From positions 1,798,001 to 1,862,000 of the forward strand of contig NZ_CP051682.1 in NCBI RefSeq assembly GCF_012849215.1: a stretch of 64,000 nucleotides of DNA, in the 5' to 3' direction. Below are positions 16,776 through 25,275 of this stretch, piece after piece. The DNA comes from Mucilaginibacter robiniae. Lineage in GTDB: Bacteria > Bacteroidota > Bacteroidia > Sphingobacteriales > Sphingobacteriaceae. The notes beneath the pieces are model-generated. The model was given only the letters and a program-made list of their open reading frames with translations, did no database searches and had not been told where the DNA came from. Every line of letters begins with the position of its first letter. The first letter of the stretch is position 1. The translations under genes were made by a program, and so were the position numbers.

Positions 16776-17414
16776 TTATTTTTTCCTGATGACGAGTACG
16801 CCGTCGCGCACAGGTAATATCAGTTTTTCAACCTGTGTGTTAACAGCAATCTGGTCATTTAGTTTTCTGAAAAGTTGTGTATCGACATCTTTTGCCTCGC
16901 CGTACACCTTTCCTTTCCACAAAACATTATCAATTATTATTAAACCTCCCGGTTTCGTTTTATTTATAATTAACTCAAAATAAGTCAAATTGCTCTTCTT
17001 ATCTGCGTCAATAAAACTAAGATCAAAATTATTTTCCGGAATTGCAAATATAATTTGCTGTGCATCACCAATATGCAGCTCAATTCGGTCGTCAACACCA
17101 GCTAATTGGTAGTTTTTTCGCAAGGTTTCTTCCTGCTCGCGGTTCACTTCAATAGTGTGCACTTTACCTCCTTCGGCCAACCCTTCAGCCAGGCAAATGG
17201 TAGCATAACCAGTAAATGCGCCCACCTCCAAAATCAGCTTAGGCTGCACTATCTTGCTCAGCATACTTAATAGCCGACCCTGATAGTGTCCCGACAGCAT
17301 ATTGGGCTTTAGCTGCTTCAAGTAGGTTTCGCGGTTTATTTCACGTAACGCCTCAGGTTCCGGGTCGCAGTGCGTATCTAAATAAGCTTGCAATTGCGGA
17401 TCTAAAATCTCCAT
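16776..17414 (-). CDS. Class I O-methyltransferase (caffeoyl-CoA OMT type)
   Basis: 212 residues, typical of the small cation-dependent O-methyltransferases. The SAM-binding motif LEVGAFTGYA lies at 62-71, the acidic VHTIEVN near 85-91, and the metal-binding FIDADK at 134-139; GGLIIIDNVLWKGKV follows. The N-terminus ends in YLDTHCDPEP as in relatives. The natural acceptor (catechol or another small molecule) cannot be told. It is the first gene of an operon with the secreted glucosaminidase, a pairing without obvious metabolic logic. It is divergent from the Nudix gene. Confidence 0.88.
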   Translation of the reverse strand: MEILDPQLQAYLDTHCDPEPEALREINRETYLKQLKPNMLSGHYQGRLLSMLSKIVQPKLILEVGAFTGYATICLAEGLAEGGKVHTIEVNREQEETLRKNYQLAGVDDRIELHIGDAQQIIFAIPENNFDLSFIDADKKSNLTYFELIINKTKPGGLIIIDNVLWKGKVYGEAKDVDTQLFRKLNDQIAVNTQVEKLILPVRDGVLVIRKK

Positions 17415-17566
17415 GCGGCAAAGTTAGGTAATTTGTATATGGTGGTTTTACAATTTATATTCATGCCTAAGTTTTTACCTTCTAACAATATATCTCAAAG
17501 CCAGTCCTCTTAGCTCAAGGTATATCAGGCAAAATACCAAGCAGTTTTTGCACAGGTAAAATTATT

Positions 17567-17574
17567 TATTTTTG
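17567..17574 (+). promoter_or_regulatory. Bacteroidota -7 box of the Nudix gene
   Basis: TATTTTTG matches TAnnTTTG exactly. A TTTG at 17547-17550 precedes it by 16 bases, slightly short of the usual 19-21. The ATG at 17580 is only five bases beyond the box, so the transcript would be leaderless or nearly so. This favours that ATG over the GTG at 17574, which would overlap the promoter. Confidence 0.45.
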
Positions 17575-17579
17575 TGGCT

Positions 17580-18137
17580 ATGCAATCAACTGAAAACCCT
17601 TGGCAGATAGTTTCTAAAAAAACAATATATGATAACCCCTGGATTAGCCTTATTCACCATGAGGTTATCAACCCGTCAGGCAACGCAGGTATTTATGGAA
17701 AAGTACATTATAAGAATTGGGCTATAGGCGTACTTCCTTTAGATGACGAACTGAATACTTACTTAGTAGGACAATACCGTTTTGTACTCAACCAATACAG
17801 CTGGGAAATGCCGGAAGGTGGCGGCCCTTTAGGCACTGATCCCTTGGATGCGGCCAAACGGGAACTACTAGAAGAAACCGGCTTAAAAGCCCGCGAATGG
17901 ACCAAACTTCACGATTTTCATTTATCTAATTCGGTAGGTAATGAGTTCGGACAAATCTATTTAGCACGTGGCTTGGAACAATTTGAAGCTGAGCCGGAAG
18001 AAACTGAAGAATTGCAAGTGCGTAAAGTGCCATTTAGCGAAGTGTACCGTATGGTATGCAACAGTGAGATAACCGACTCCATGACAGTAGCTGCAGTATT
18101 GCGCGTACAACTTATGATACTGGAAGGCAAAATTTAG
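17580..18137 (+). CDS. Nudix hydrolase, ADP-ribose pyrophosphatase type
   Basis: 185 residues from the ATG at 17580. The sequence NPWISLIHHEVINPSG and GQYRFVLNQYSWEMPEGGGP is typical of ADP-sugar pyrophosphatases. The Nudix box reads G-x5-T-x7-RELLEETGL: the first conserved Glu is replaced by Thr (GTDPLDAAK), while the catalytic REUxEExGU part is intact. The enzyme should hydrolyse ADP-ribose or a related nucleotide sugar to AMP and a sugar phosphate. It is followed after 60 bases by plsC on the same strand. The Thr substitution may alter metal binding but does not touch the essential Glu cluster. Confidence 0.88.
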   Translation: MQSTENPWQIVSKKTIYDNPWISLIHHEVINPSGNAGIYGKVHYKNWAIGVLPLDDELNTYLVGQYRFVLNQYSWEMPEGGGPLGTDPLDAAKRELLEETGLKAREWTKLHDFHLSNSVGNEFGQIYLARGLEQFEAEPEETEELQVRKVPFSEVYRMVCNSEITDSMTVAAVLRVQLMILEGKI

Positions 18138-18197
18138 TACTTACCGGCTTAGTATCTTGTTAGTTAAAGCCTATTTTTGCACTCTCCTTTTGAAAGG

Positions 18198-18953
18198 ATG
18201 AGGGACTTAAATGAATTTATGAGAAAACTTTTAGGTTATATTCTATCGGCTTTTCATTATCTGGCTTTTGGCTTGTTTCTGGGTATTTTCCAGCCGATAC
18301 AATGGTTATGTTACCGGCTGGGCGGCTATGGGCCGCATAAACGCGTAGTTGATATACTGAATGGATGTTTAACCAGTACTTACTATTTATTGGGCAACCG
18401 GGTCAGCTTCACCAATCGGCAACAGCTACCTTTTAACCGTCCTATTATTTTTATTGCGAACCACCAAAGCATGTATGATATACCACCATTGATTTACCAC
18501 CTGCGGAAATATCATGCTAAATTTATATCTAAAATTGAACTGCTCACCAAAGGTATTCCGTCTATCTCATACAACCTGAAAGTAGGTGGCGGCGCCAATA
18601 TTGACCGTAAAGACCCGCGGCAATCCATTACCGAACTGGTAAAATTAGCTACCCGCATGAAAGACAATAACTGGTCGACCGTTATTTTTCCGGAAGGTAC
18701 ACGCTCTAAAGATGGACGGGTTAAAGCCTTTCAATCAGCTGGGGTGGCTACCATCCTGAAAAAATGCCCTAATGCTTTGTTAGTTCCTATTGCTATCAAT
18801 AATTCCTGGAAAATGGTACGCTATGGCATTTACCCACTCAGCACCTTTGAGCATTTAACCTTTGAAATACTCCCGCCTATTGAACCCAATGGTCAGCCAG
18901 CTGATGCGCTGCTAAAGCAAATACAGGAAATGATTGCTGCGAAAGTGGGATAA
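18198..18953 (+). CDS. plsC: 1-acyl-sn-glycerol-3-phosphate acyltransferase
   Basis: 251 residues from the ATG at 18198. An in-frame TTG at 18177 exists, but it overlaps a TATTTTTG promoter box at 18172-18179, so the later start is preferred. An N-terminal membrane segment (LLGYILSAFHYLAFGLFLGI) precedes the PlsC domain with the catalytic NHQSMYD (HX4D, residues 89-94) and the substrate-binding FPEGTRSKDG. Further hallmarks are GGGANIDRKDPRQS and ALLVPIAINNSW. It acylates lysophosphatidic acid to phosphatidic acid at the inner membrane in phospholipid synthesis. Confidence 0.92.
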   Translation: MRDLNEFMRKLLGYILSAFHYLAFGLFLGIFQPIQWLCYRLGGYGPHKRVVDILNGCLTSTYYLLGNRVSFTNRQQLPFNRPIIFIANHQSMYDIPPLIYHLRKYHAKFISKIELLTKGIPSISYNLKVGGGANIDRKDPRQSITELVKLATRMKDNNWSTVIFPEGTRSKDGRVKAFQSAGVATILKKCPNALLVPIAINNSWKMVRYGIYPLSTFEHLTFEILPPIEPNGQPADALLKQIQEMIAAKVG

Positions 18954-19025
18954 ATTGATGAAATAAGTTAAAAATCTTCAATTCTCTTTTTATAACAGCA
19001 GGCTAAATACTTTTTTTACGTTATG

Positions 19026-19775
19026 CTATGCTTTTACTGCTTTTACCACAATATAGGGCGATAGCGCTTTGCTTTCTACCGGAACAAGCTTAGTGGCTAC
19101 TTTACCGGTTAGCCACAACGTTTTTAAAAAAGCTTTAGTTGCAGCACTTTGCTGATCTCGATTTTCCAACCATACTGAAAAATGCCCATAGTAGTAAGCT
19201 TCTACATTTTGCAAACCCAACTGCTTGCAGTACTCCGCCAGTAAAGACGGGTTCATGCTGCTGATGTTGTGCTTGCTGTAATTATCCATATCATAATTAC
19301 GTTGTACCCAACCATTTACACCGGTAAAATTAGGCAGTGTAATGAACAATGTGCCGCCAGGTTTCAAAAACTGCAAATGGCGGTTAATAATATCTTTAGT
19401 ATCATTAAAATGCTCAATCAACCCGCAGGATAGCACCAAATCATACTGTTGTTGTGGTTGATACTTAAACAAATCACCTTCAATTACCTGAACATCCTGA
19501 TTAGTTAACCCATTAGCCGATAATACCTGCTTTAGTACTGGTTGATGTACATAAAAATCGAATAAGGTAGTGTTCAGGCCAAAATACTTTTTCAGGAAAA
19601 TAGCATAGTAGCCTGGAAAGCCTCCTAGTTCAATAGCCGTTTTGATGGATGAATTGCCCAACAGCTTTTTAAACAACTGATGAAAAGTATAAGTGGGTGG
19701 CACGGCAAAAGCTAGTCCCTTCTTGGATTCCCAATAATTAGCCCAAAATTTACGGTCGGTGAGTTCGTTGCTCAT
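19026..19775 (-). CDS. SAM-dependent class I methyltransferase
   Basis: 249 residues. Motif I is IELGGFPGYYAIFLKK, followed by TTLFDFYV (acidic loop), VIEGDLFKY, YDLVLSCGLIEHFND (motif IV/post-I) and LKPGGTLFITLPNF. This is a methyltransferase of the type found next to sugar or lipid modification genes. The C-terminal third has no recognisable cap domain. The substrate is unknown. It lies 90 bases downstream of pepT on the same strand and could be co-transcribed with it, though no functional link is apparent. Confidence 0.85.
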   Translation of the reverse strand: MSNELTDRKFWANYWESKKGLAFAVPPTYTFHQLFKKLLGNSSIKTAIELGGFPGYYAIFLKKYFGLNTTLFDFYVHQPVLKQVLSANGLTNQDVQVIEGDLFKYQPQQQYDLVLSCGLIEHFNDTKDIINRHLQFLKPGGTLFITLPNFTGVNGWVQRNYDMDNYSKHNISSMNPSLLAEYCKQLGLQNVEAYYYGHFSVWLENRDQQSAATKAFLKTLWLTGKVATKLVPVESKALSPYIVVKAVKA

Positions 19776-19866
19776 GTAAACTACAAAGAAACTAAAATGA
19801 ATTTAAAAACAGCGTGGCAAAACAAAGCCCAATATTGACCTTCTTTTGCCACAACTCACTTGGGTA

Positions 19867-21111
19867 TTAACTGCGTTCTTCCCAAACCGCACACAGGTGC
19901 ATAATGGTTTCCACCGCTTTTTGCATATCCTGAACCGATACCCATTCCTGCCGCCCATGAAAGGCATGTTCGCCGGCAAAAATGTTTGGGCAAGGTAACC
20001 CCATGAATGATAATCGTGAACCATCTGTACCACCCCGAATGCTGCATAAACGGGCATCCAATCCGGCACGTCGTATAGCTTCCATACCGTAATCAGTAAT
20101 TTGCGGATGCTGATCCAGCACCTGCTTCATGTTGCGATATTGCGGTTTTACCTGCAATTGGTAAGAAGAGTTTGGATAATTATTCAACACCTGCTGAGCA
20201 ATCTGCTCAATTACCGTTGCATGCTGTTTCAATTTATCTTTTTCAAAATCGCGAATAATAAATTCGATGGTAGCTTGCTCTACATGGCCGGTAATGCCAA
20301 CCGGGTGTACAAAGCCCTGCTTATCCTCTGTGCCTTCGGGCGATAGATCGGCAGGTAATGCAGCTACTATCTGCCCTGCAATTTTGATAGCACTTTCCAT
20401 TTTACCTTTGGCAAAACCAGGATGTGCACTAACGCCATGAATAATCAGCTTGGCACCATCAGCCGAAAAGGTTTCATTCTCCATATTGCCAGCGGTTTCA
20501 CCATCAATGGTGTAACCGGCAAAAGCGCCAACTTTCTGTAAATCTATCTTGTCTACACCACGACCAATTTCTTCATCAGGGGTAAACAGTACTTTAATAG
20601 TACCATGTTTAATTTCCGGGTGATGGATTAACTGGTAGCAAGCATCCATAATTTCAGCTACACCGGCTTTATTATCTACCCCAAGTAGCGTAGTGCCGCT
20701 GGCTGTAATAATATCATTGCCTAATTGATTCTTCAGCTCAGGGTGTTCTGCCATTCGCAACACCTGTGCAGTATCATCAGGCAGTACTAAATCCTGCCCT
20801 TGATAATTATGGTGAATGATGGGTTTCACCCCCTCACCGCTACAATCCGGCGAAGTATCCATGTGCGAGCAGAAACAAATAACCGGCACATCAGTCTTAT
20901 CTGTATTGGGTGGCAACGTAGCATACACATAGCCATATTCATCCAAGTGGGCATCGGCAATGCCCATCTCTAATAATTCTTTTACTAAAATCTTACCCAA
21001 GTTTTTCTGTTTCTCAGTAGAAGGGTAAGTGGTAGATTCAGGGTCTGATTGTGTATCAATAGTTACGTAACGCAAAAAGCGATCGGTAACGGTAAAATCT
21101 AAAGGCATCAT
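19867..21111 (-). CDS. pepT: Peptidase T (tripeptide aminopeptidase)
   Basis: 414 residues, the expected length. M20-family zinc ligands and motifs are all present: FCSHMDTSPD, LLGVDNKAGVAEIM, TPDEEIGRGVDKI, TIDGETAGNMENETFSADGA (shown in part), HGVSAHPGFAKGKM, and near the C-terminus RGGTDGSRLSFMGLPCPNIF. The N-terminal FTVTDRFLRYVTIDTQSDPE is typical of PepT. It releases the N-terminal residue from tripeptides in the cytosol. Two adjacent ATG codons (21111 and 21108) can serve as start. The upstream gap carries a dispersed repeat. Confidence 0.95.
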   Translation of the reverse strand: MMPLDFTVTDRFLRYVTIDTQSDPESTTYPSTEKQKNLGKILVKELLEMGIADAHLDEYGYVYATLPPNTDKTDVPVICFCSHMDTSPDCSGEGVKPIIHHNYQGQDLVLPDDTAQVLRMAEHPELKNQLGNDIITASGTTLLGVDNKAGVAEIMDACYQLIHHPEIKHGTIKVLFTPDEEIGRGVDKIDLQKVGAFAGYTIDGETAGNMENETFSADGAKLIIHGVSAHPGFAKGKMESAIKIAGQIVAALPADLSPEGTEDKQGFVHPVGITGHVEQATIEFIIRDFEKDKLKQHATVIEQIAQQVLNNYPNSSYQLQVKPQYRNMKQVLDQHPQITDYGMEAIRRAGLDARLCSIRGGTDGSRLSFMGLPCPNIFAGEHAFHGRQEWVSVQDMQKAVETIMHLCAVWEERS

Positions 21112-21265
21112 GTTAACGATTAATAAACGGTGCTATACAAAAATGGAACTTTTATAGTTAGCACGTGAGCTAAATGCATTATTTTTCCTTTCTCTTTATC
21201 AAAGGCGAGTATTAGGCACATTGCTCCTTTAATTATGATTAGCAATTCTATCTTTATCCTATCCC

Positions 21266-21396
21266 TATCAATACAGAGATGGCTTCGTACCTCGCCATGA
21301 CACAGTTTAACGTTTAAAATTACAGAACCATAAATAATCTTTTTCAGTGACATCAGAAATGTTGTGGGTAGCACTAAGTAGCCACAGCATTGCCTT
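21266..21396 (-). repeat. 131-bp dispersed repeat, copy A
   Basis: Read on the minus strand this aligns without gaps to 40541-40671 on the plus strand. By hand count the two differ at 11 positions, every one a transition. Similarity stops abruptly on both sides. A hairpin with stem ATGGC / GCCAT and loop GAGGTACGAA lies at 21279-21298. The copy sits in the 448-base gap between pepT and ruvX. No terminal inverted repeats or target duplications were seen. Confidence 0.9.
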
Positions 21397-21437
21397 TCAA
21401 AGCAATATAACGTAGCCGCAAGTTTTTTCTTTGGTAT

Positions 21438-21463
21438 CTTTCTTTTTTGTATAAAAAAGAAAG
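21438..21463. other. Perfect 11-bp AT-rich hairpin
   Basis: CTTTCTTTTTT (21438-21448) pairs with AAAAAAGAAAG (21453-21463) around GTAT. It lies between repeat copy A and the 3' end of ruvX (minus) without a following T tract of its own. A terminator for ruvX is possible but the stem is weak in GC; a repeat-associated hairpin is equally likely. The remainder of the 21397-21559 gap shows nothing else. Confidence 0.4.
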
Positions 21464-21559
21464 TACATCCACTAACCTAAATACAGCACTTTAACTATCC
21501 TCATGAAAACCTACAAGAACATTCTACTAGGAAAAATAAGTTCTAAATAATAAAAGTTA

Positions 21560-21979
21560 TTACCTAAACGCTTTCCGCTCCATCCATGATTGCAGCAGAA
21601 TAACAGCCGAAACAGTATCCACCAGCGCCTTATTCTGCCGCCCGGCTTTTTTCACCCCTCCAGCTAGTATGGCTGCAGAAGCCATTTTAGAGGTAAAGCG
21701 TTCATCCAATAATTCAATAGGTATATCAGAAAAAGTTTTTTGCAGTAGGTTTACAAAGCCTTTGACATGTATGGCAGATTGAGAGGGCGTGTTATCCATC
21801 TGCTTAGGCTCGCCTACCACAAAAGTTTCTACCTGTTCGGTTTGCAGATACTTTTTCAGAAAGTCGATAATCTGGTTCGGATGAATAGTATCCAGGCCGG
21901 TGGCAATCATTTGCAGGGGGTCGGTTACGGCCACGCCAATGCGCTTGGTACCATAATCAAAAGCCATTACTCGGGGCAT
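21560..21979 (-). CDS. ruvX: RuvX/YqgF family Holliday-junction resolvase-like nuclease
   Basis: 139 residues, full length. The RNase H-like fold is marked by the first catalytic Asp in MAFDYGTKRIGVAVTDP, by VGEPKQMDNTPSQSA, by the Glu in IELLDERFTSKMA, and by KALVDTVSAVILLQSWME with the last acidic residue. YqgF proteins act in 16S rRNA 5'-end processing in E. coli, and Holliday-junction resolvase activity has been reported for some members. The gene is transcribed divergently from holB, leaving only about 140 bases between them. Confidence 0.93.
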   Translation of the reverse strand: MPRVMAFDYGTKRIGVAVTDPLQMIATGLDTIHPNQIIDFLKKYLQTEQVETFVVGEPKQMDNTPSQSAIHVKGFVNLLQKTFSDIPIELLDERFTSKMASAAILAGGVKKAGRQNKALVDTVSAVILLQSWMERKAFR

Positions 21980-22119
21980 AATTAGTATTCAGAAGTGAGT
22001 GGCCCGCAGGCCGATATTACTTAGCATAAATGCTGAACAAAGTTAATCTATTTATCATAAAAACAGCAGGCCATAGGCTACCGGCTTCCTGCAACAGAAA
22101 AAATTTATATATTGCACCA

Positions 22120-23262
22120 ATGCAGTTTAAGCAAATAGTGGGGCAACAAGGCGTGAAGCAACGTTTACTGAACACCGTTCGGGAAAACAGGGTAAGCCAT
22201 GCTCAATTATTTTTGGGGCCTGAAGGCTCTGGTAGTTTGGCGCTGGCATTGGCGTATGCACAATATTTATCATGCGAGGATAAGCAAGCTGATGACTCAT
22301 GTGGCGTATGTGCTTCCTGCCGTAAGTATGAAAAACTGGTGCACCCTGATCTGCATTTTTCTTATCCGTTTTTTGCCAAGCACAAGGACGATACCGCACT
22401 TAGCTTTATTGAAGAGTGGCGTGAAGCTTTGTTAACGCATCCTTATTTGAGTCTGGATATATGGCGTAGCTACTTGGAAGCTGACAACAAACAAGCCAAT
22501 ATCAACATAGCCGAGTGCCACCAGATTATCAAAAAGCTAAGTTTAAAGCCGTTTGAATCGGAATACAAGATTTTAATTCTATGGCTGCCGGAATATTTAG
22601 ATAAAGAAGGTAACACACTGCTGAAAATTATCGAGGAGCCACAGCCTAATACACTATTCCTGCTGGTAGCGCAAAATCAGGATCAGATACTGAATACCAT
22701 TCTATCGCGTACGCAACTGGTGAAAATACCGACGTTGGGATATGAGGATGTAAAGAATTACTTGATACAGCAAAAGGGGCAGCCGGTACAAACTGCTGAG
22801 GAAGCAGCCTACCTGAGTTGCGGCAACCTGACAGAAGCATTGGCTATGCTGCAACAGGACACCAAAAGCCATCATGAAGCGTTTTTAAACTGGCTACGCA
22901 AATGCTACAGCAATAAAGGCTTAGAAATTATGGCCTTTGTAGAACAGGTAGCTAAAGCAGGGCGTGAAAACCAGAAAAACTTTTTGCATTATGGCATCAG
23001 CTACATACGTGAATGCTGCTTGATATTAAGCGGTGCAGCCGAGCTGGTACATTTACCAGCTGTAGAAAAAGAAACCGCGCAAAAAATGGCGGCCGTTATG
23101 ACGCTGGATATGGGCGAAGGCATTAGTGCCGAACTGGAGAAGGCCTACTACCATGTGGAACGCAATGCTAACCCTAAAATTTTGTTTTTAGATGTATCTT
23201 TGCAGATTATAAAAATATTACATTACAAAATGCTCCCGCAAGGGACTCAATATATGAACTGA
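22120..23262 (+). CDS. holB: DNA polymerase III delta-prime subunit
   Basis: 380 residues from the ATG at 22120 (MQFKQIVGQQ); the open frame extends 30 codons upstream, but that extension has no family similarity. The AAA+ module has a P-loop-like GPEGSGS (33-39), in which the usual Lys is Ser, as expected for the non-hydrolysing delta-prime subunit. Four cysteines (C52, C61, C64, C67) form the zinc module. WLPEYLDKEGNTLLKIIEEP and LSRTQLVKIP follow the clamp-loader pattern. It loads the beta clamp together with delta and DnaX. The stop is one base before the start of ricT, so the genes are coupled. Confidence 0.93.
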   Translation: MQFKQIVGQQGVKQRLLNTVRENRVSHAQLFLGPEGSGSLALALAYAQYLSCEDKQADDSCGVCASCRKYEKLVHPDLHFSYPFFAKHKDDTALSFIEEWREALLTHPYLSLDIWRSYLEADNKQANINIAECHQIIKKLSLKPFESEYKILILWLPEYLDKEGNTLLKIIEEPQPNTLFLLVAQNQDQILNTILSRTQLVKIPTLGYEDVKNYLIQQKGQPVQTAEEAAYLSCGNLTEALAMLQQDTKSHHEAFLNWLRKCYSNKGLEIMAFVEQVAKAGRENQKNFLHYGISYIRECCLILSGAAELVHLPAVEKETAQKMAAVMTLDMGEGISAELEKAYYHVERNANPKILFLDVSLQIIKILHYKMLPQGTQYMN

Positions 23263-23263
23263 A

Positions 23264-24682
23264 ATGGGATGTGGAAGTTGTTCAACCGGAGGTGGATGTA
23301 CACCGGCGGGTTGCAAAAGCAATGGGTCATGTATGACCAATGGCTGCAGCAAGCTGGATGTGTACGACTGGCTGGCACATATGGATATGCCTGCCAATTA
23401 CAAGCCTTTCCAGGTTGTTGAAATAAAATTTAAAGGATCACGTAAGGACTTTTACCTGAACGTTGATAATATATACATAGAATCGGGTGAATTAGTAGTG
23501 GTAGAAACGCCTACGGGTGGCTACGATGTAGGGCACGTATCGCTTACCGGCGAACTGGTACGCATGCAGATGACCAAACGCCATGTTAAAGAGGCCGACG
23601 TAACCAAGAAAATATACCGCAGGGCAACACCTGCTGATGTAGATAAGTGGAAACTGGCGAAAGACCTGGAATGGGAAACCATGCACCGGGCCCGTAAATT
23701 GGCGCTTGATTTAAACTTATCCATGAAGATCAGCGATGTGGATTACCAAGGCGATAAAACCAAAGCCACTTTTTACTATACGGCCGAAGGACGGGTAGAT
23801 TTTCGGGAACTGATTAAAAAAATGGCCGAGGCATTTCGTATTCGTATTGAAATGCGGCAAATTGGAATGCGCCAGGAAGCTAGCCGTTTGGGCGGCATAG
23901 GCTCATGTGGGCGCGAGTTATGCTGCTCTACCTGGTTAACTGATTTTAAAACGGTATCCACCTCGGCAGCACGCTATCAAAATTTATCCTTAAATACCCT
24001 GAAACTGGCTGGTCAGTGCGGCAAACTTAAATGCTGCTTAAACTATGAGTTAGATGGGTACATGGATGCCTTAAAACATATTCCGGATAATGTAAACATA
24101 TTGCGTACTGAAAAAGGTGATGCGCGTTTACAAAAAACCGATATTTTTAAGCGAGTTATGTGGTTTAGCCTGCCTGGTGCTGAAAACTGGATACCATTGC
24201 CTATTAACCGCGTTAAGGAAATTCAAAAATTAAATAAAGAAGGTGTACTGCCGGAAGATTTAGGTGAAGCTATTCAGGAACAAGCTCCGGTTGCTAAAGT
24301 ACTGGATTATGAAAACGTGGTGGGCCAGGATAGTTTAACCCGATTAGACGAACGCAGTAACAATCGTAATAACAAAAAGAAAAAGAACAAAAAGCCTGAT
24401 GGCCGCGAGGTAGTGGATAAAAAACCACAACCACAAAATGCTAAGCCGCAGCAGCCACAAAATAAGCCGCAGCAAAACAAGCAACAACAACAACCAAAAC
24501 AACCGCCTGTTCAGCAAGTTACTATTATTCAGGAAACGGTTCAGGTAACTACTACCGAAGTAGTTGTAAAAACCGAAGGTAGTCAGAATGCTAAGCGTAA
24601 CCGGAATAGGAACCGCAACCGGCATCAGCAAAACCGGGGCAACAACCCGAATAATAACCCACAGCAGCCCAGTGATAATTAA
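23264..24682 (+). CDS. ricT: RicT-like PSP1-domain protein
   Basis: 472 residues. The N-terminus is cysteine-rich (Cys 3, 6, 12, 17, 23, 28), suggesting metal or Fe-S binding. The PSP1 domain (about 45-300) has YIESGELVVVETPTGGYDVG, FYYTAEGRVDFRELIKKMAE and the Cys motifs GSCGRELCCSTWL and AGQCGKLKCCLNYE. From about residue 365 the tail is low-complexity Lys/Asn/Gln/Pro-rich and ends in an Asn/Arg repeat-like stretch. In Bacillus RicT is part of a complex that guides mRNA processing; here the role is inferred by homology. The order holB-ricT-gldH is one I recall as common in Bacteroidota. Confidence 0.9.
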   Translation: MGCGSCSTGGGCTPAGCKSNGSCMTNGCSKLDVYDWLAHMDMPANYKPFQVVEIKFKGSRKDFYLNVDNIYIESGELVVVETPTGGYDVGHVSLTGELVRMQMTKRHVKEADVTKKIYRRATPADVDKWKLAKDLEWETMHRARKLALDLNLSMKISDVDYQGDKTKATFYYTAEGRVDFRELIKKMAEAFRIRIEMRQIGMRQEASRLGGIGSCGRELCCSTWLTDFKTVSTSAARYQNLSLNTLKLAGQCGKLKCCLNYELDGYMDALKHIPDNVNILRTEKGDARLQKTDIFKRVMWFSLPGAENWIPLPINRVKEIQKLNKEGVLPEDLGEAIQEQAPVAKVLDYENVVGQDSLTRLDERSNNRNNKKKKNKKPDGREVVDKKPQPQNAKPQQPQNKPQQNKQQQQPKQPPVQQVTIIQETVQVTTTEVVVKTEGSQNAKRNRNRNRNRHQQNRGNNPNNNPQQPSDN

Positions 24683-24685
24683 GTT

Positions 24686-25171
24686 ATGAAATTAACTGGC
24701 CCATTATTAGGAGTATTGGTTTTGCTGAGTACCCTGTCAAGCTTGGTTGGCTGCACTGATCCAAAAGCGGTGTTGGATGAGAGTGCCGAAATTGCCAACA
24801 ACAATTGGCAATACGGCAACAAGCTTAAGTTTGATGTACCGGTAGAAGATGCGAATACTGAATACAACTTGTACTTTAACCTGCGGGTAACAGCCGACTA
24901 TAAGTACTCAAACATATTTGTAATACTTTACGAAAGTGGCACCACTTTTACTAAACCCAAAGCTACCCGCTTTGAGTTTAAATTAGCCAGTTCCAGCGGC
25001 GAATGGCTGGGTAAAGGCTCGGGCAGCATGTACAGTTACCAGATTCCATTCAAAACACAGTACCGCTTTCCGGCTAAGGGCAAATACCACTTTGAGTTGG
25101 AGCAGAATATGCGTGATAACCCACTACACGCCATCAGCGATGTTGGCTTACGGGTAGAAAAAGCAGAATAA
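24686..25171 (+). CDS. gldH: Gliding-motility lipoprotein GldH
   Basis: 161 residues, lipoprotein signal with Cys23 (SLVGC). The mature protein is a beta-rich domain with YNLYFNLRVTADYKYSNIFV, FEFKLASSSGEWLGKGSGSM and YHFELEQNMRDNPLHAISDV, the diagnostic GldH pattern. GldH supports the gliding/type IX secretion machinery in Flavobacterium and is kept even in non-gliding Bacteroidota. It begins three bases after ricT stops and is the last gene of the holB-ricT-gldH unit, closed by a strong terminator. Confidence 0.92.
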   Translation: MKLTGPLLGVLVLLSTLSSLVGCTDPKAVLDESAEIANNNWQYGNKLKFDVPVEDANTEYNLYFNLRVTADYKYSNIFVILYESGTTFTKPKATRFEFKLASSSGEWLGKGSGSMYSYQIPFKTQYRFPAKGKYHFELEQNMRDNPLHAISDVGLRVEKAE

Positions 25172-25174
25172 GTA

Positions 25175-25223
25175 AATACCAGCCGTTGTTACAAGCAAAG
25201 TAACAGCGGCTGGTATTCTTTAT
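25175..25223 (+). terminator. Intrinsic terminator after gldH
   Basis: Arms of 19 bases (25175-25193 and 25199-25217) pair with a single G-U wobble, core ATACCAGCCG / CGGCTGGTAT, around a 5-base loop, followed by CTTTATTATTT. It starts three bases after the gldH stop. Confidence 0.85.
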
Positions 25224-25275
25224 TATTTAAAACTCTTCCCCAGTTGTCCCGTTCATTTTATTAAACACTACAACG

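Noticed and set aside
21120..21374. 84-codon minus-strand frame overlapping repeat copy A, similar in translation to a 79-codon frame at 40518-40757
   Set aside because: The shared translated segment comes from the shared 131-bp DNA repeat. Differences between copies hit all codon positions and include several non-synonymous changes, and the frames continue into unrelated sequence. Non-coding repeat is the better reading.
22030..22119. N-terminal extension of holB
   Set aside because: The 30 extra codons have no similarity to clamp-loader subunits; the conserved protein begins at the ATG at 22120.
24344..24631. 95-codon minus-strand hydrophobic frame opposite the ricT tail
   Set aside because: It arises from the Asn/Gln/Lys-rich low-complexity coding sequence read backwards, which gives Leu-rich translations.
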